A stretch of 64,000 nt of DNA. Origin: Bedellia somnulentella. Taxonomy: Eukaryota > Arthropoda > Insecta > Lepidoptera > Bedelliidae. Each line of letters opens with the position of its first letter. The stretch's first letter is position 1. The stretch is from assembly GCA_963576735.1 (NCBI GenBank), contig OY755197.1, positions 4,414,501-4,478,500 on the forward strand. Reading direction: 5' to 3'. Under the pieces are notes generated by a model. The model was not told the DNA's origin. It ran no database searches and worked only from the letters and a program-made list of their open reading frames with translations. The position numbers were made by a program, and so were the translations under genes. Below, in pieces: positions 11,352 through 21,519 of this stretch.

Positions 11352-11665
11352 CGACTTACTTACTTACTTATACTCACGCCCATTATTCCCATTGGGGTAG
11401 GCAGAGACTATCGATCGTCACTTAGTACGATCTTGACAAACCTCTCTTGCTTCCCTTACATTCATTATCCTTCTCATACATACTCTTTTATTCTTCTCAC
11501 TTCGGACCCCCGCCTTTATAAGAACGTTTTCTATCTGGTCAAGAAACGTTTTACGAGGCCGTCTTCTACTAACATTCCCATCCACATTGGCTCTATATAT
11601 CTCTTTCGCTACTTTATTTTCATCCATCCTCTCTATGTGCCCAAACCACCTCAACATAACGATGT
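11352..11665 (-). mobile_element. LINE family R, 3' end with reverse transcriptase C terminus
   Basis: Read on the minus strand it encodes LRWFGHIERMDENKV, RRRPRKTFLDQIENVL, GVRSEKNKRVCMRR and NVREAREVCQDRTKW. Then come the terminal codons around TACCCCAATGGG, a GGGCGTGAGTATA and a short (TAAG)n tail. This is the C-terminal end of an RTE-like LINE protein; everything 5' is lost. The open frame to 11828 includes unrelated flanking sequence. Confidence 0.8.
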
Positions 11666-11895
11666 GCCAAATAACTAAAATTATCTCTAATATTGACCAA
11701 ATATTCTGATAAATATATATGTTAAATATAATGAAATATACAACAAATATATTTCTTTTTTTGTCATTTCCATTTTGATTTCTTATGCGCAACCAATACG
11801 AACGAGAGCAGTAAAAAACAATGTTCAATGTATCCGTTAGTTAATTTACGAAACAAGTAATATTTTAGTGTAGTAATAAAAACGGTAATAATAAC

Positions 11896-12132
11896 TGTGT
11901 AGTGTCGGCTTAGAATAGCACTACTCATTTCTTCCGGTGGTTGTACGTAAGAGGCAACTAATTGTATGGGGCTTTTAAGTGGTTTTTGCGCGATACGGTT
12001 GCGGGCCTCCCCAACACCAGCAACTTTTATTTTACAAATTTTCCCTATGCAACATCCAAAAGTGGCTGAGGAATTTTTGATTCCTAAGCTCTGGCTACCC
12101 CTTCTAGGGATTTATAGCCGTGAGTATGTGTA
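11896..12132 (+). mobile_element. SINE family A
   Basis: CTGTGTAGTGTCGGCTTAGA, GTACGTAAGAGGCAACTAAT, ATCCAAAAGTGGCTGAGGAA, TTTATAGCCGTGAGTATGTG. Confidence 0.88.
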
Positions 12133-12167
12133 TCTAATAATAAATATAAGACAATAAAAGACACACA

Positions 12168-12360
12168 CTATACTCACGGCTATAATTTTGTAAAAGAGGT
12201 TGCCAGAGCTTCAGAATCAGAAAATAAATGTTTTTGGTGATGGTTCTCCAACCGCATCGCCCAAAAATTACTTAAAATGTCCTGATACACTTAGTTGCCT
12301 CTTACGATCACCCATGGGAAGAAATGGGGTAGTGATATTCTAAGACAATACTGCACAGCA
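12168..12360 (-). mobile_element. SINE family A with internal gap
   Basis: TATACTCACGGCTATAATTT at the tail and GACAATACTGCACAGC at the head. A stretch normally holding CCTCAGCCACTTTTGGAAG is missing. Confidence 0.8.
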
Positions 12361-12947
12361 AAAGCAAATAAAGGAATGTTCGATGCTAAGTACTAGTGAA
12401 TTTGGAAACTTACGCACTAAAAGTTTTTGTCTAGCATCTACGTAAATAAACAAATAAACTTCCACATTTGGCTAAAGTAAAAAACAATAAACGGCCTAAA
12501 TATTCCACTCTATTTCACAACAGATTAAAAATATGAGACATTCATGACAAGGCTAACCTTTGAGTAAATTATCACCGTCACAAAAAAACAGTTACTAGGC
12601 TTAACTGTACTAGTTCATTTCAATTTTAATATAAACCTGCAAATGCGTTGATCAGGTTTCAAAATATTAGTATTCATAGTTGTTGTAATAAAATTGTAAA
12701 CTTATTATGCCGGCCATTTTGTTCTTTTACTTTTTGTCGTAGTTTTACCGCAACATTGTGAAGTTTGCTGATTGGTAGATCACACCTGCAGTTTTGCTGA
12801 CTGGGTTGTCTGGAGTTTTGATAAGAGCATTGAGATTCGTGGGAAAATTTTATTTAATTAGTCAATATGATTTACAAACAACATCGGTAGCTTAGTGTGT
12901 AGGTAGTATTGCGTTTCTCAGAGGCATAGCTTTGAGTTTTAAATAAA
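12361..12947. other. No gene recognised
   Basis: AT-rich. AAAATGGCCGGC (reverse of 12713-12724) resembles a YY1/Pho site, but nothing else supports a promoter. Confidence 0.5.
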
Positions 12948-12958
12948 ATGCTCATCTT

Positions 12959-13328
12959 CATCAAACGACATGATAGTCCAGTGGGTAGAACACCCGCCCG
13001 AAAACAGAAGGGCGTGAGTTCCAATCCTGGGACGGGCCTACACCAATTTGTCTTTTCTAAAGTCATATGTGTGGTTAATTTATCATGGTTGTTAACGGTG
13101 AGGGAAAACATCGTGAGAAAACCCACATGACTGAGTTGTACTTAGTCATGTGACAGTGTATTCGTACAAAACGGCGATAGGCCTGCCCCCTATCACGTGA
13201 GTACACTGTCCATGCAAAACGTGGGTACTCTGAACACCAGGTGACAAAGTCACTTGATGTTCAGAAGTATTAGTACCTCTGCCAACCCCTTCGGGGATAT
13301 TCGGCGTGAACGTTTATGTTTATGTTTT
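12959..13328 (+). mobile_element. SINE family C with head type 2 and target duplication
   Basis: Bounded by ATGCTCATCTT at 12948-12958 and 13329-13339 (11 bp target duplication). The head reads GATAGTCCAGTGGGTAGAAC, with an anticodon arm CGCCC...GGGCG and GAGTTCCAATCC as B box. The body holds CATGTGACAGTG, GGCGATAGGCCTGCCCC and CACGTGAGTACACTGTCC. It ends ACCCCTTCGGGGATATTCGG, GCGTGAACG and a TTTATG repeat. Length 370 bp. Confidence 0.92.
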
Positions 13329-13339
13329 ATGCTCATCTT

Positions 13340-14200
13340 TGTGGCTTTTTTAAAAGCCTTATTTATTCATATAAAATTTTATTTATACAATGAGTCTCGA
13401 ATCTCGATATAATGAGACAATAGGTCTACCCCCTTTATACTTGAATGATATGTCAAAGAATGAACACCAGCCCGGCTAGTACGAGTGGTGTTTAAACTAG
13501 TTATCGCGTGGGATAAAGATGCCATCTCTTACTTAGTATCGTATACTGCCATCTCATTCTAACCGTTATCGTGTCGATTAAATAGCGCTCGTGCTTGCCC
13601 TTCTGGTGACATAAGCTTTAGCGATTTTGAGTAAAATTAGTTCCTATGCTGTGGCTCTCTATGTATAATCCTGGAGGTGTGCCTGCATATCCTCAATTGC
13701 CTCCAACGACAACCCCAGAAAGAAAAAGGCTATTGCTTTTGTAAGCGGACTCTACACGGAGTAATATTTCTATAAGAAACACCCATATTTAAGGTCATTT
13801 AAGTAATGAAAGGATCTTATCCACTTAAAAAGTCAGAATAGCGTAACATTTTATGTGAAATATTTCGTCTTTAACAAGAATTTCATTAGTCAAACTCGAA
13901 CCGAAGCCCACAATCGCTAAAACGGCATATTTTAACTATGCCGTGTCACTTATTTATATTCATGATCGTTTAAAATTACACCATAAATTTAAAAAACTTT
14001 AGCCTTCGCTGAATAACTTAATAGAGACGTTATAACTAGTCTTCTAAATAATTTATGGTGTTTTTTTTGTATTTTATATTCGAATACTTTGTCCGTGTTC
14101 CGTGGAGGACGGAACAACGTAACTGCTAAACCTGTATATATATTTTTACCATACACATACTATACTATACTCAATTCAACTGAAACGTCTCAACCCAAAT
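13340..14200. other. No gene recognised
   Basis: AT-rich. A small hairpin lies at 13926-13948 (ACGGCATA ... TATGCCGT, 7 nt loop). No ORF with recognisable content. Confidence 0.5.
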
Positions 14201-14202
14201 GC

Positions 14203-14296
14203 TCACACCGTATATCCCCGAAGTGGTTGGCAGAGGTACTAATACTTCGTGTCTACACGATAAGCGGTGTTCTACCCACTGAGCTATCACGGTTGC
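14203..14296 (-). mobile_element. SINE family C with its middle deleted
   Basis: The 3' hairpin end (TATATCCCCGAAGTGGTTGG, GGTACTAATACTTC) is joined directly to the tRNA-like head (GTTCTACCCACTGAGCTATC, ACGGTTGC). About 270 nt of body are missing. Confidence 0.75.
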
Positions 14297-14521
14297 TATA
14301 CATATATTCACGGCTGTAAATCCCAAAAACAGATAGATAGCTTCAAAATAAAAAATACTCAGCCATTTTTGGAAGATAAATATACCAAAGGATTATGAAA
14401 AGATGATTGGTAATGAGTTTTTCTTATCAAAAATAAGTTAAAAGCGGCATAATTCTGAGTCGCATTTTATGACACCACGGATAGAGTCGATTAGTGCATT
14501 TTAAGCCGTTACTACTCAGCT
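14297..14521 (-). mobile_element. SINE family A, decayed
   Basis: ATATTCACGGCTGTAAATCC, CTCAGCCATTTTTGGAAG, TGAGTCGCATTTTATGACACC, CGTTACTACTCAGCT in reverse A order. Confidence 0.75.
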
Positions 14522-14588
14522 ACTACATAAAAAACTGCCTACGTTATGTAACTGTTCCAGAGATCGCCTCAAAACTCAAAACCACCCT

Positions 14589-14643
14589 CTTGTCACGTGG
14601 ATGTTCAACCTAACAAATCTTGGTACTTTGGACATCACGTGAC
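14589..14643 (+). repeat. SINE family C, small internal fragment
   Basis: TGTCACGTGGATGTTCAACC and TTGGTACTTTGGACATCACG resemble the C body around ACGTGGGTACTCTGAACACC. Decayed. Confidence 0.5.
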
Positions 14644-14651
14644 TAAAGAGT

Positions 14652-14787
14652 AAAAGAACATGTATGAAAAGATTGATGTATGTGAACGAAGGTAAAGAGG
14701 TTTGCATGGATCGTACAAAGTGGCGATCGATAGTCTCTGCCTACCCTACTGAGAACTAACGGCGTGAGTATGTACGTATGTATGTGA
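14652..14787 (+). mobile_element. LINE family R, 3' end
   Basis: Plus-strand codons read M-K-R-L-M-Y-V-N-E-G-K-E-V-C-M-D-R-T-K-W-R-S-I-V-S-A-Y-P, then a stop, GGCGTGAGTATGTACG and (TATG)n. The 5' part is lost. Confidence 0.8.
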
Positions 14788-14825
14788 TAAAAGTATCCCA
14801 GGGAATTGAGGTGACTGTCGAAACT

Positions 14826-15002
14826 CACAATCATGTGACAGTGTATTTGTTCAAAACGCCGATAGGCCTGCCCTGTATAACGTGAGAACACTGTCCAAGC
14901 AAATCGTGGGTACTCTGATCAATAGGTGACAATGTCACGTGATATTCAGAAGTATTACTACCTCTGCTAACCCCTTCGGGGATATTCGGCATGAACGTTT
15001 GA
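14826..15002 (+). mobile_element. SINE family C, 5'-truncated
   Basis: ATCATGTGACAGTGTATTTG, GCCGATAGGCCTGCCC, ACCCCTTCGGGGATATTCGG and CATGAACGTTT; the tRNA head is absent. Confidence 0.85.
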
Positions 15003-15177
15003 GTCTTTCTTGAGATGTAGAAATGTAGACCATCGCCTTTCGAGGGATTTTAAGAACAATGTAAAGTTACATATGGTTGAGCCTATTTAATATCGTACTA
15101 TAATAGAAATACCGGAAATCGAAGAATAATACAGCAACCGTCGCTTCCTCGTCCGGGAGGCATCTCTAAAACTCGTA

Positions 15178-15792
15178 AAATAAAATAACTTTTATCAAAA
15201 AGAAAACCGACTCCATAGTTGGAAAAACAACCGAAAATAAACAATCTAGTACTAAAAAGTACGAAAAAATTTAATATGAGTACTGTGATTAATACCTTAG
15301 CAATTTCTTTATTCCACACGCGTCAGTTCAACCCACTTAAATATTAAAATTCACTTAATTTAATTTTTGAGTCGGTGCCAGTCAAACAAAAGTAAATTCA
15401 CCCTACTATCTATCTCTGATTATTACAATCTAAACAATATATATGTATCGCCTAACGTTTTAAATGGTAATACGTACAAATATCCATTTACCCTACAACT
15501 ACAAGGTATCCTACATTGTACACGTATATGAAGTGCGAAATACACACTTATTATTATAAATCATCAATTCATCACGCAGCCTGGCATCGGCTCGCAAATT
15601 AATTTAAGAAAAATTTAAGATTTAGGTAGGTTGAACTGACGCGTGTGGTATAAAGAAATTGCTAAGGTATTAACGGTATTAATCACAGTACTCATATTCA
15701 ATTATTTCGTACTTTTTAGTACTAGATTGTTTATTTTCGGTTGTTTTACCAACTATGAAGTCGGTTTTCTTTTTGTTAAAAAATATTTTATT
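15178..15792. mobile_element. Long-terminal-inverted-repeat (fold-back-like) element
   Basis: The left arm 15178-15333 and the right arm 15629-15792 are inverted copies of ~155 nt with few mismatches. One 9 nt insertion (AACGGTATT) occurs in the right arm. The inner edges are GTTCAACC and GGTTGAAC. The outer part carries AAAAAGAAAACCGACT/AGTCGGTTTTCTTTTT, a motif common at ends of lepidopteran repeats. The ~295 nt centre shows no ORF. No target duplication was found, so the outer ends are approximate. Confidence 0.75.
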
Positions 15793-15794
15793 GA

Positions 15795-15885
15795 TTGATT
15801 AAGCGGTGAGAGAAAACCGCATGAAAAAATGTACATGACTATATTATAACAAGTCATTTGACAGTCTTAGCGTAAAAATACTAGA
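15795..15885 (+). repeat. SINE family C, decayed internal fragment
   Basis: AAGCGGTGAGAGAAAACCGC and ACAAGTCATTTGACAGTCTT match the body region (GGTGAGGGAAAACATCG, AGTCATGTGACAGTG). Confidence 0.5.
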
Positions 15886-15888
15886 TAC

Positions 15889-16032
15889 TACTTACTTATT
15901 GGGGTAAGCAGAGACTATCGAACACCTCTTTGTACGATCCTGACAAGTCTCTTTTGCTTCTGTCACATTCGTCGTTCTTCTCACACATGCTCTTTTATTC
16001 TCTTCACTACGGACTTTCGCCTGCGGAAGAAC
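15889..16032 (-). mobile_element. LINE family R fragment
   Basis: TTGGGGTAAGCAGAGACTAT, TTGTACGATCCTGACAAGTC and CACACATGCTCTTTTATTC match the R C-terminal coding region in reverse. The TATG tail is missing. Confidence 0.75.
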
Positions 16033-16041
16033 TTATATAAT

Positions 16042-16159
16042 CTATACTTATAATAAATCTGTAGAGAGGTCAATTCTGTACATGAAATATATTTTCAAAA
16101 TAACTATCAGGTGGTGATTAGGGATCGATACTGATGCCAAAAATGCAATCAGTAAAATT

Positions 16160-16209
<50 letters not shown>

Positions 16210-17032
16210 GGTTTGTATGTTCCTTATGGAAACAAAAACTACTCGACGGATTTTAACGAAACTTGGTACAATTATTCTTCACACTCCTGGGCAGGTTTTT
16301 GTATACTTTCCAGCAGAGTAGTAAAGGGGAATTTTGGGAAATTATGGGAAAACAGGAGAAGTTACTCCATTTGTAAGCTTTCGTCGGGTCTGCAGCCTTA
16401 ATGGTTAAACTTACATAGAAATCATGTATGACGGAAATATTCTTCATAAAATTATCTAAAAAAAAATCCTAAACAGTTTATGTCTATCTTTTACGGTTGA
16501 CTCACAATAATACGTGTAATTCCTGATAGCTTAGCAGTTCGGAACATTCTGATTATATTTGTTTACTCTTACGTTTGTAAACCTCTCACTCATCCCTAAT
16601 TTAAATAGGTAACATTATTACCTATTCAATAAAAAAAGAATCATAGAAATCGGTAGAGAAACACCGAAATTATACATAAAATAAGCCATCGCGCCCGTGA
16701 CCAAAACCAAATCTTTACTAATTTACATATAACATACTAGATGGCGCCAGTAGTTGCATCCTACATTACGTAATGATTTATTTTTTATATTGTTATAAAT
16801 ACTTCATAGCGTTTTATTCCAAAATTCGCTATTAAACGGAAATACTGAACCGTTCATTAAAGCGCATTCAAAATCACCAAACTACATTGTTTAGGGAGTG
16901 CTATAAATTTAATAAATTGAAAACATTGCGCTGAATTTCACAATGCTTGAGCAGTGACTGAAGAAAGAAACCTCAGATATTAAAAAAAAACAACGCTACC
17001 CGTGCGAAGCTGGGACGATCCACTAGTTATAA
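16042..17032 (+). mobile_element. GTCY-microsatellite MITE, copy 2
   Basis: 16042-16382 is the homologue of 1-353. The element appears to continue to ACGCTACCCGTGCGAAGCTG and GGACGATCCACTAGTTATAA. That 3' end is common in long Lepidoptera repeats of this kind. The start CTATACTTATAA and the reverse of the end (TATATTTATAAC) may be imperfect inverted ends. The 3' boundary is a judgement. Confidence 0.65.
16163..16209. repeat. (GTCT)n microsatellite
   Basis: About 11-12 perfect GTCT units, then TCGGTTTGTATG; it sits within the MITE. Confidence 0.95.
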
Positions 17033-17083
17033 ATATATTCCTGCGACCGCTTCAGGGATATTCAGCGTGAATGATTGACGTTT
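17033..17083 (+). repeat. SINE family C, 3'-terminal fragment
   Basis: CTGCGACCGCTTCAGGGATA then TTCAGCGTGAATGATTGACG, a decayed form of the terminal hairpin and GGCGTGAACG block. Confidence 0.6.
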
Positions 17084-17226
17084 GCCGTTTTGTATAACAG
17101 ACGTTACAGACTTTAAATAAGCATCTGCCCCCGTGGTCTGACGGCTTGAGTGTGGCTCACGGCTTTTAACTAAGATTTATCCAGGTACTTAACGGTGAAC
17201 AAAAACATTTATAGGGTCATTTTTAG

Positions 17227-17485
17227 AAAAACACTACCCCATTTCTACCCTTGTCGTGGGCGATAAGAGGCGGCTAAGGCTATTTAAGGGATTTTTGGGC
17301 GATGGAGATCCATTATTTATTTATTTATTTATTTAAACACTTTATTGCATACAAAATATAACCATATAACCTTTATTTTACCATATTTTCCCCCCTAACT
17401 TTTAAAAGTGGCGGAGCTGAATTTCTAATTCCTGAGCTCTGGCTATCCCTCCTAGGGATTTATGGCCGTGAGTATATATATGTAG
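17227..17485 (+). mobile_element. SINE family A with (TTTA)n insertion
   Basis: ACACTACCCCATTTCTACCC, GCGATAAGAGGCGGCTAAGG, GCTCTGGCTATCCC, TATGGCCGTGAGTATATATA. A TTTATTTATTTA run at 17314-17334 interrupts the middle. Confidence 0.8.
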
Positions 17486-17504
17486 AACCCGCACGGCTAT
17501 ATCA

Positions 17505-17640
17505 TACTTGGTCATGTGATAATATGTATGTTGTTGTCAAAGGCCTGCCCAATTATATAGTGTTTACGTGTTTACTCAAAACATCAGATGACTTTTCCGT
17601 GATGTTCATAAGTGTCCCTCCGCCGCCCCTTCAGGGATGA
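17505..17640 (+). repeat. SINE family C, decayed
   Basis: TTGGTCATGTGATAATATGT, AAAGGCCTGCCC, GTGATGTTCATAAGTGTCCC, CCCCTTCAGGGATGA in C order. Confidence 0.65.
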
Positions 17641-17733
17641 AGAGTTGGGTTGAGTTGAGATTATTCCTTGTTTCTAGTACTGGTAGTTATTAACAACTAT
17701 GACCACTAAAAGTATCCGGGTAAGACAGTTTGA

Positions 17734-18237
17734 CATACATACAAACACAACTGACGACTATGAATCCTAAAAAAGGGTAGCCAGAGCTTCGGAATTATTC
17801 TTTCGCCACCTTCCTCAACTTTTGGAAGTTACGTACATACATACATATTCTCACGGCTATAAATCCCTAGAAGGGGTAGCCAGAGCTAAGGAATTAGAAA
17901 TTCCTCAGCCACTTTTGGAAGTTGAGTGGGGAAAAGATGGTAAAATAAAGGTTTTTGGTGATGGGTCTCCAACCGCATCGCCCAAAAATCCAATAAAAAG
18001 CGCCAATACCCTTAGTCGCCTCTTACGACACCCGTGGGTAGAAAGGGGTAGCGACATTCTAAGCCGGCACTACACGGCAAAAGTTTTGGAAGTTGTGTGA
18101 GGAAAAGATTATAAAATGAATGTTGTTGGTAATGGGCCTTCAACAATCACTTCAAAAGCCCCAATACCCTAAGTCGGCTTTTACGATATCCGCAGAAAGA
18201 ACTGGGTTAGTGATATTGTAAGCAAACACTACACAAC
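17734..18237 (-). mobile_element. Older family A copy split by a younger one
   Basis: Outer parts 17734-17830 (AAAAGGGTAGCCAGAGCTTC) and 18084-18237 (AAGTCGGCTTTTACGATATC to AAACACTACACAAC) form one interrupted copy around the insertion at 17831-18083. Confidence 0.85.
17831..18083 (-). mobile_element. Nested family A copy with 11 bp target duplication
   Basis: TTTTGGAAGTT is present at 17820-17830 and 18084-18094, giving exact ends and a length of 253 bp. The head is the CACGG subtype (CGGCACTACACGGC, CACCCGTGGGTAGAAAGGGG). The 3' part is of the other subtype (CTAGAAGGGGTAGCCAGAGC). This is the best-defined A copy in the window. Confidence 0.93.
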
Positions 18238-18292
18238 TAAACCTCTCGAGCTTTATTTTCATTTATCAATAAATGTAATATATCTTATAGAT

Positions 18293-18545
18293 AGCTGTGT
18301 AGTGTCGGCTTAGAATAGCACTACCCTATGTCTTCCGGTGGGTGTACGTAAGAGGCGACTAACGGTATTGGGGCATTTTAAGGGATTTTTGGGCGATGCG
18401 GTTGGAGACCCATCACCAACAACCTTTATTTTTACCACCTTTTCCCCACGCAACTTCCAAAAGTGGCTGAGGGATTTCTAATTCCTTAGCTCTGCCTACC
18501 CCTTCTAGGGATTTATAGCCGTGAGTATATGTATGTATGTATATT
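18293..18545 (+). mobile_element. SINE family A
   Basis: GCTGTGTAGTGTCGGCTTAG, GTACGTAAGAGGCGACTAAC, CGCAACTTCCAAAAGTGGCT, TATAGCCGTGAGTATATG with three TATG units. Confidence 0.9.
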
Positions 18546-19927
18546 TTAAATCGGACCGAAAATTACTTTCGTAAGCCCATAAAAGAAAATAAAGAATATC
18601 TAAAAAACAATTTACCGCCGCAATTCCATCGGTTGCAAGCAGATAACATTAATTCCTTCATAATAGTATGTTTAGGACATAAAATAAACAGAAACTAAAT
18701 AAATATTCTAATCCGGTAGTTTTTTGCACCTGATTGTTTGCCAGATCACTGAACAATCATTTATGCATAAAGAGGCAAGCTACCTGAGACCCTAATTAGA
18801 TGTAGCCAAAATGACCATTTAAATATATTATACAATAACCAAAGGTCAAATGCTTCACGGCAAATTGCTAGAAGGTGTCTGTTACGTTGACTAATATTTT
18901 TATTTCATTATAAATGCACAAAATGTCTTAATTAAAGACCGAAACCGGCATAATAACTCAGAAAAAAATACACAGTCTCAACTCTGGACCATGACTATCA
19001 TGCATCCCTTTCTTTATTTAGCATCCTAATATATGCATCTCTTTCTGTTGCAGACGTACTTGTAAATTGTTCTTTTTACGATCTGCCTATATCGAAAACG
19101 ACCTAAGCTTGTTCGGTTTGAAGATTTTGAATTATATTCCTTTGTAATAAAGATCAAAATGTAGTGTAAATGTGATATAAGTTGTTTATGTTATGTTGTC
19201 GATGATCAAGTTATCTCTCTCGGGCAAAACGAAATGCAGTTCGAATCCTTTGAGCTTTCGAGTTTAGTTGCTTTAGCCACAAACGCTTTTTGTGGCTACA
19301 TCCCTTTTCTCAGACCATTTCATTCGTAACGAAACTTGGATTTGATTCAGAAATCCTTTTAATTCGTTTGGGTTGCAGTGCCATAATGAGCGCTATTGCG
19401 TTGTAATAAAATTGAAATTTATTTGTCTGTCTTGTTTAAGATAAGTTTGTTGAAATGTTCTCCAGAAGATGTAGCTGTCACGTTGTATCGATGCGAGATG
19501 GGACGATCTTCTTTTTGTTTGGTTACATTAAGACGTAGTAGTTAGTTTCGACGATAGCTCTTTGGTTCAGCTTTGGAATTTAGCGCTGATTTACCAGTGC
19601 TATCTGAAATGAATTCGGAATTTGCTTGACATTTAAATGTAAAACTTAAAATCAGTTTTAAGATATGATTTTCAGAGCTTATAATACTCCTGAACCATAT
19701 GGCAACCACCGTGGTGGTCAAAATAAAAATACCTAGATCTTGAGCTTGCAGGTTTTATTCCCGCTGAGTATAATATTTTTATGATCAATGTACGAAACAA
19801 TTATTTCTTTGACTTTAAATGTTATTTAGTACCTAATACCACAGTCAATACACAACAAATTAGTATTATACTAACTATCGTCATCATTTTCAAACGAAAG
19901 ACTAGCATCCGACGACGACGTCCGTTG
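18546..19927. other. No gene recognised
   Basis: AT-rich single-copy-looking DNA. No ORF, RNA gene or repeat recognised. Confidence 0.5.
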
Positions 19928-19928
19928 G

Positions 19929-20142
19929 ACGTCCGTGGCCGAGTGGATAGGCGACTAGCTCGGTCCGGAGGTGACGGGTTCGATCCCCGCTGAGAGCAAC
20001 ATTTGTTTGATGAGCGTAATTGAATATTTCTTAGTCTTGGATGTAATTTATAAGTATAATATATAATATTTAATTCATCGTTGAGTTAGTAATCCATAAT
20101 ACAAGTTCTACTTAGTTTGGGACTTACTTGATCTCTGTGTAA
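19929..20142 (+). mobile_element. SINE family D (class II tRNA-headed)
   Basis: GTCCGTGGCCGAGTGGATAG is the start of a Ser/Leu-type tRNA head and GGGTTCGATCCCC is its B box. The body TTTCTTAGTCTTGGATGTAA to GGGACTTACTTGATCT recurs at 57226-57440. The short variable arm and poor acceptor pairing exclude a working tRNA. Confidence 0.85.
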
Positions 20143-20937
20143 TATGTCCGTAAATATTTAATTGTCTACAAACTAGTACTACTCTCTACATGAAATTTCA
20201 TAGGAACACGTCAATACCTAATTGTTCTACGAGTTGCAGTTACACAAAATCTGCACCGGCTAGGAGGGCACCATGATACTCGTATAAAAATGGGAACCAA
20301 ACTGTAAATATTACTCGTATTAAAAAATACACTTGAAAGATGGTTAAGCATTTTAAAAAGTAAGGTAAAGTTGGAGCTCCATATCTTAAATTCATTACTT
20401 TTAGCTGGTACCATGTATTGCACACTTAGAATAGAAACTGTCTCTAATAGTTTATACCCCGTGTGGCATACGAAGGAGCAACGTATTTTCAGTAGTTGAC
20501 AGATGGGCGGATAAATTTCTAAACCCTTAAAAATACACCCAACGACTCTTCAATGAACTACAAACTCAATTAAAAAGTTTAACCTTAGCAAGTCTTTCCA
20601 CCATATATCCAAATGGAGAAACCTCTTAAATAAGAGGGATTCGGTAGTTCTATAGATGTTTCGACTTCAAAATATGCTTCTAATAATTCTAGTTTCTAAG
20701 ACGGTTTTCCTTTGATTTTTATCCCTATATTTCTTTAGGTACTTAAATTGTTTAAAATACTCCCTTATTCAATGAGAATACTCTACTGAAAACAGTCAAT
20801 AGGGAAATCGTTTACGGTTTCTAGTGCTTGACGAGCGATGTGATTGAAATTCTTGAAATTTGCCGAGGAAGTACTTGTATCAATAGCTTGGCCTTTTGTC
20901 TTTGGTACTATAGCTCTAAATGCAGATAGGTACTTTG
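20143..20937. other. No repeat recognised; a weak ORF at its right end
   Basis: AT-rich. A minus-strand frame at 20783-20937 reads through to the family C copy at 20938; see the separate entry. Confidence 0.5.
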
Positions 20938-20968
20938 GTATCGCCGTTTTGTACGAATACACTGTCAC
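20783..20968 (-). other. Short ORF fused to a SINE
   Basis: 61 codons. The first ten come from family C sequence (GTGACAGTGTATTCGTAC). The rest (KTKGQAIDTSTSSANFKNF, HIARQALETVNDFPIDCFQ) has ordinary protein-like composition but no domain that I recognise. It may be a remnant of a coding sequence broken by the SINE, or chance. Confidence 0.2.
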
Positions 20969-21148
20969 ATGACTAAGTACAACTCAGCCATGTGGGTTTC
21001 CTCACGAAGTTTTCCCTCACCCCTAACAACCATGATAAATTAACCACACATATTTCTTTAAAAGACAAATTGGTATAGGCCTGACCCGGGATGAGAACAC
21101 TAGTCGTTTGCACGATAACCGGCGTTCTACCCATTGAGCTATCCAATC
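20938..21148 (-). mobile_element. SINE family C, 3' half missing
   Basis: TACACTGTCACATGACTAAG, CATGTGGGTTTCCTCACGAA, ACCATGATAAATTAACCACA, then head CGATAACCGGCGTTCTACCC and ATTGAGCTATCC. The 3' end breaks off after the GGCGATA block. Confidence 0.85.
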
Positions 21149-21257
21149 TAAACTATATTACCCAGGTTGACATCACTTTATCATTCTAATCGACGTAGGC
21201 TCCAACACTGCAGTAAGAATGTTTATGCACTATGATGATGATCCTAGGGTATATCCT

Positions 21258-21478
21258 GGGTAGGTTCGGCTTAGAATAGCAGTAACACTTTTCTTCTTAT
21301 GGGTGTTTGAATGACGCGACTTGACGCTGAGGTTTTATTTGATTGTTTTTGGGGCGATGCAGTTCTATCACCAACAACCGTTTTTTTTAAGTAGTTGTAG
21401 AATATATTATGCTGAAGCTTTGGTTAAGTTTTTTGGGATTCACAGCCGTTAGCATATTATGTAATTATGTATGTATGT
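21258..21478 (+). mobile_element. SINE family A, heavily decayed
   Basis: GGTTCGGCTTAGAATAGCAG, TTGGGGCGATGCAGTTCTAT, TTGGGATTCACAGCCGTTAG and a (TATG)n tail. Confidence 0.65.
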
Positions 21479-21519
21479 GTAGTAATCATGAAGGTCCCAT
21501 CAACACTGCAAAAGAATAA

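Noticed and set aside
11418..11828. 136-codon ORF as a complete gene
   Set aside because: Only the part below ~11665 is LINE family R coding sequence; the N-terminal part is translated flanking DNA.
13926..13948. Small hairpin ACGGCATA...TATGCCGT as a terminator or regulatory RNA
   Set aside because: 8 bp arms occur by chance in 64 kb of AT-rich DNA, and no gene or conserved context surrounds it.
17822..18100. 92-codon ORF, and similar ones at 5043, 7754, 24990, 25841, 57707 and 62166
   Set aside because: All are translations of family A SINEs; the same peptides recur wherever the repeat does.
19929..20000. A functional tRNA-Ser or tRNA-Leu gene
   Set aside because: It shares a long 3' body with 57226-57440 and the acceptor ends do not pair properly; it is a SINE.
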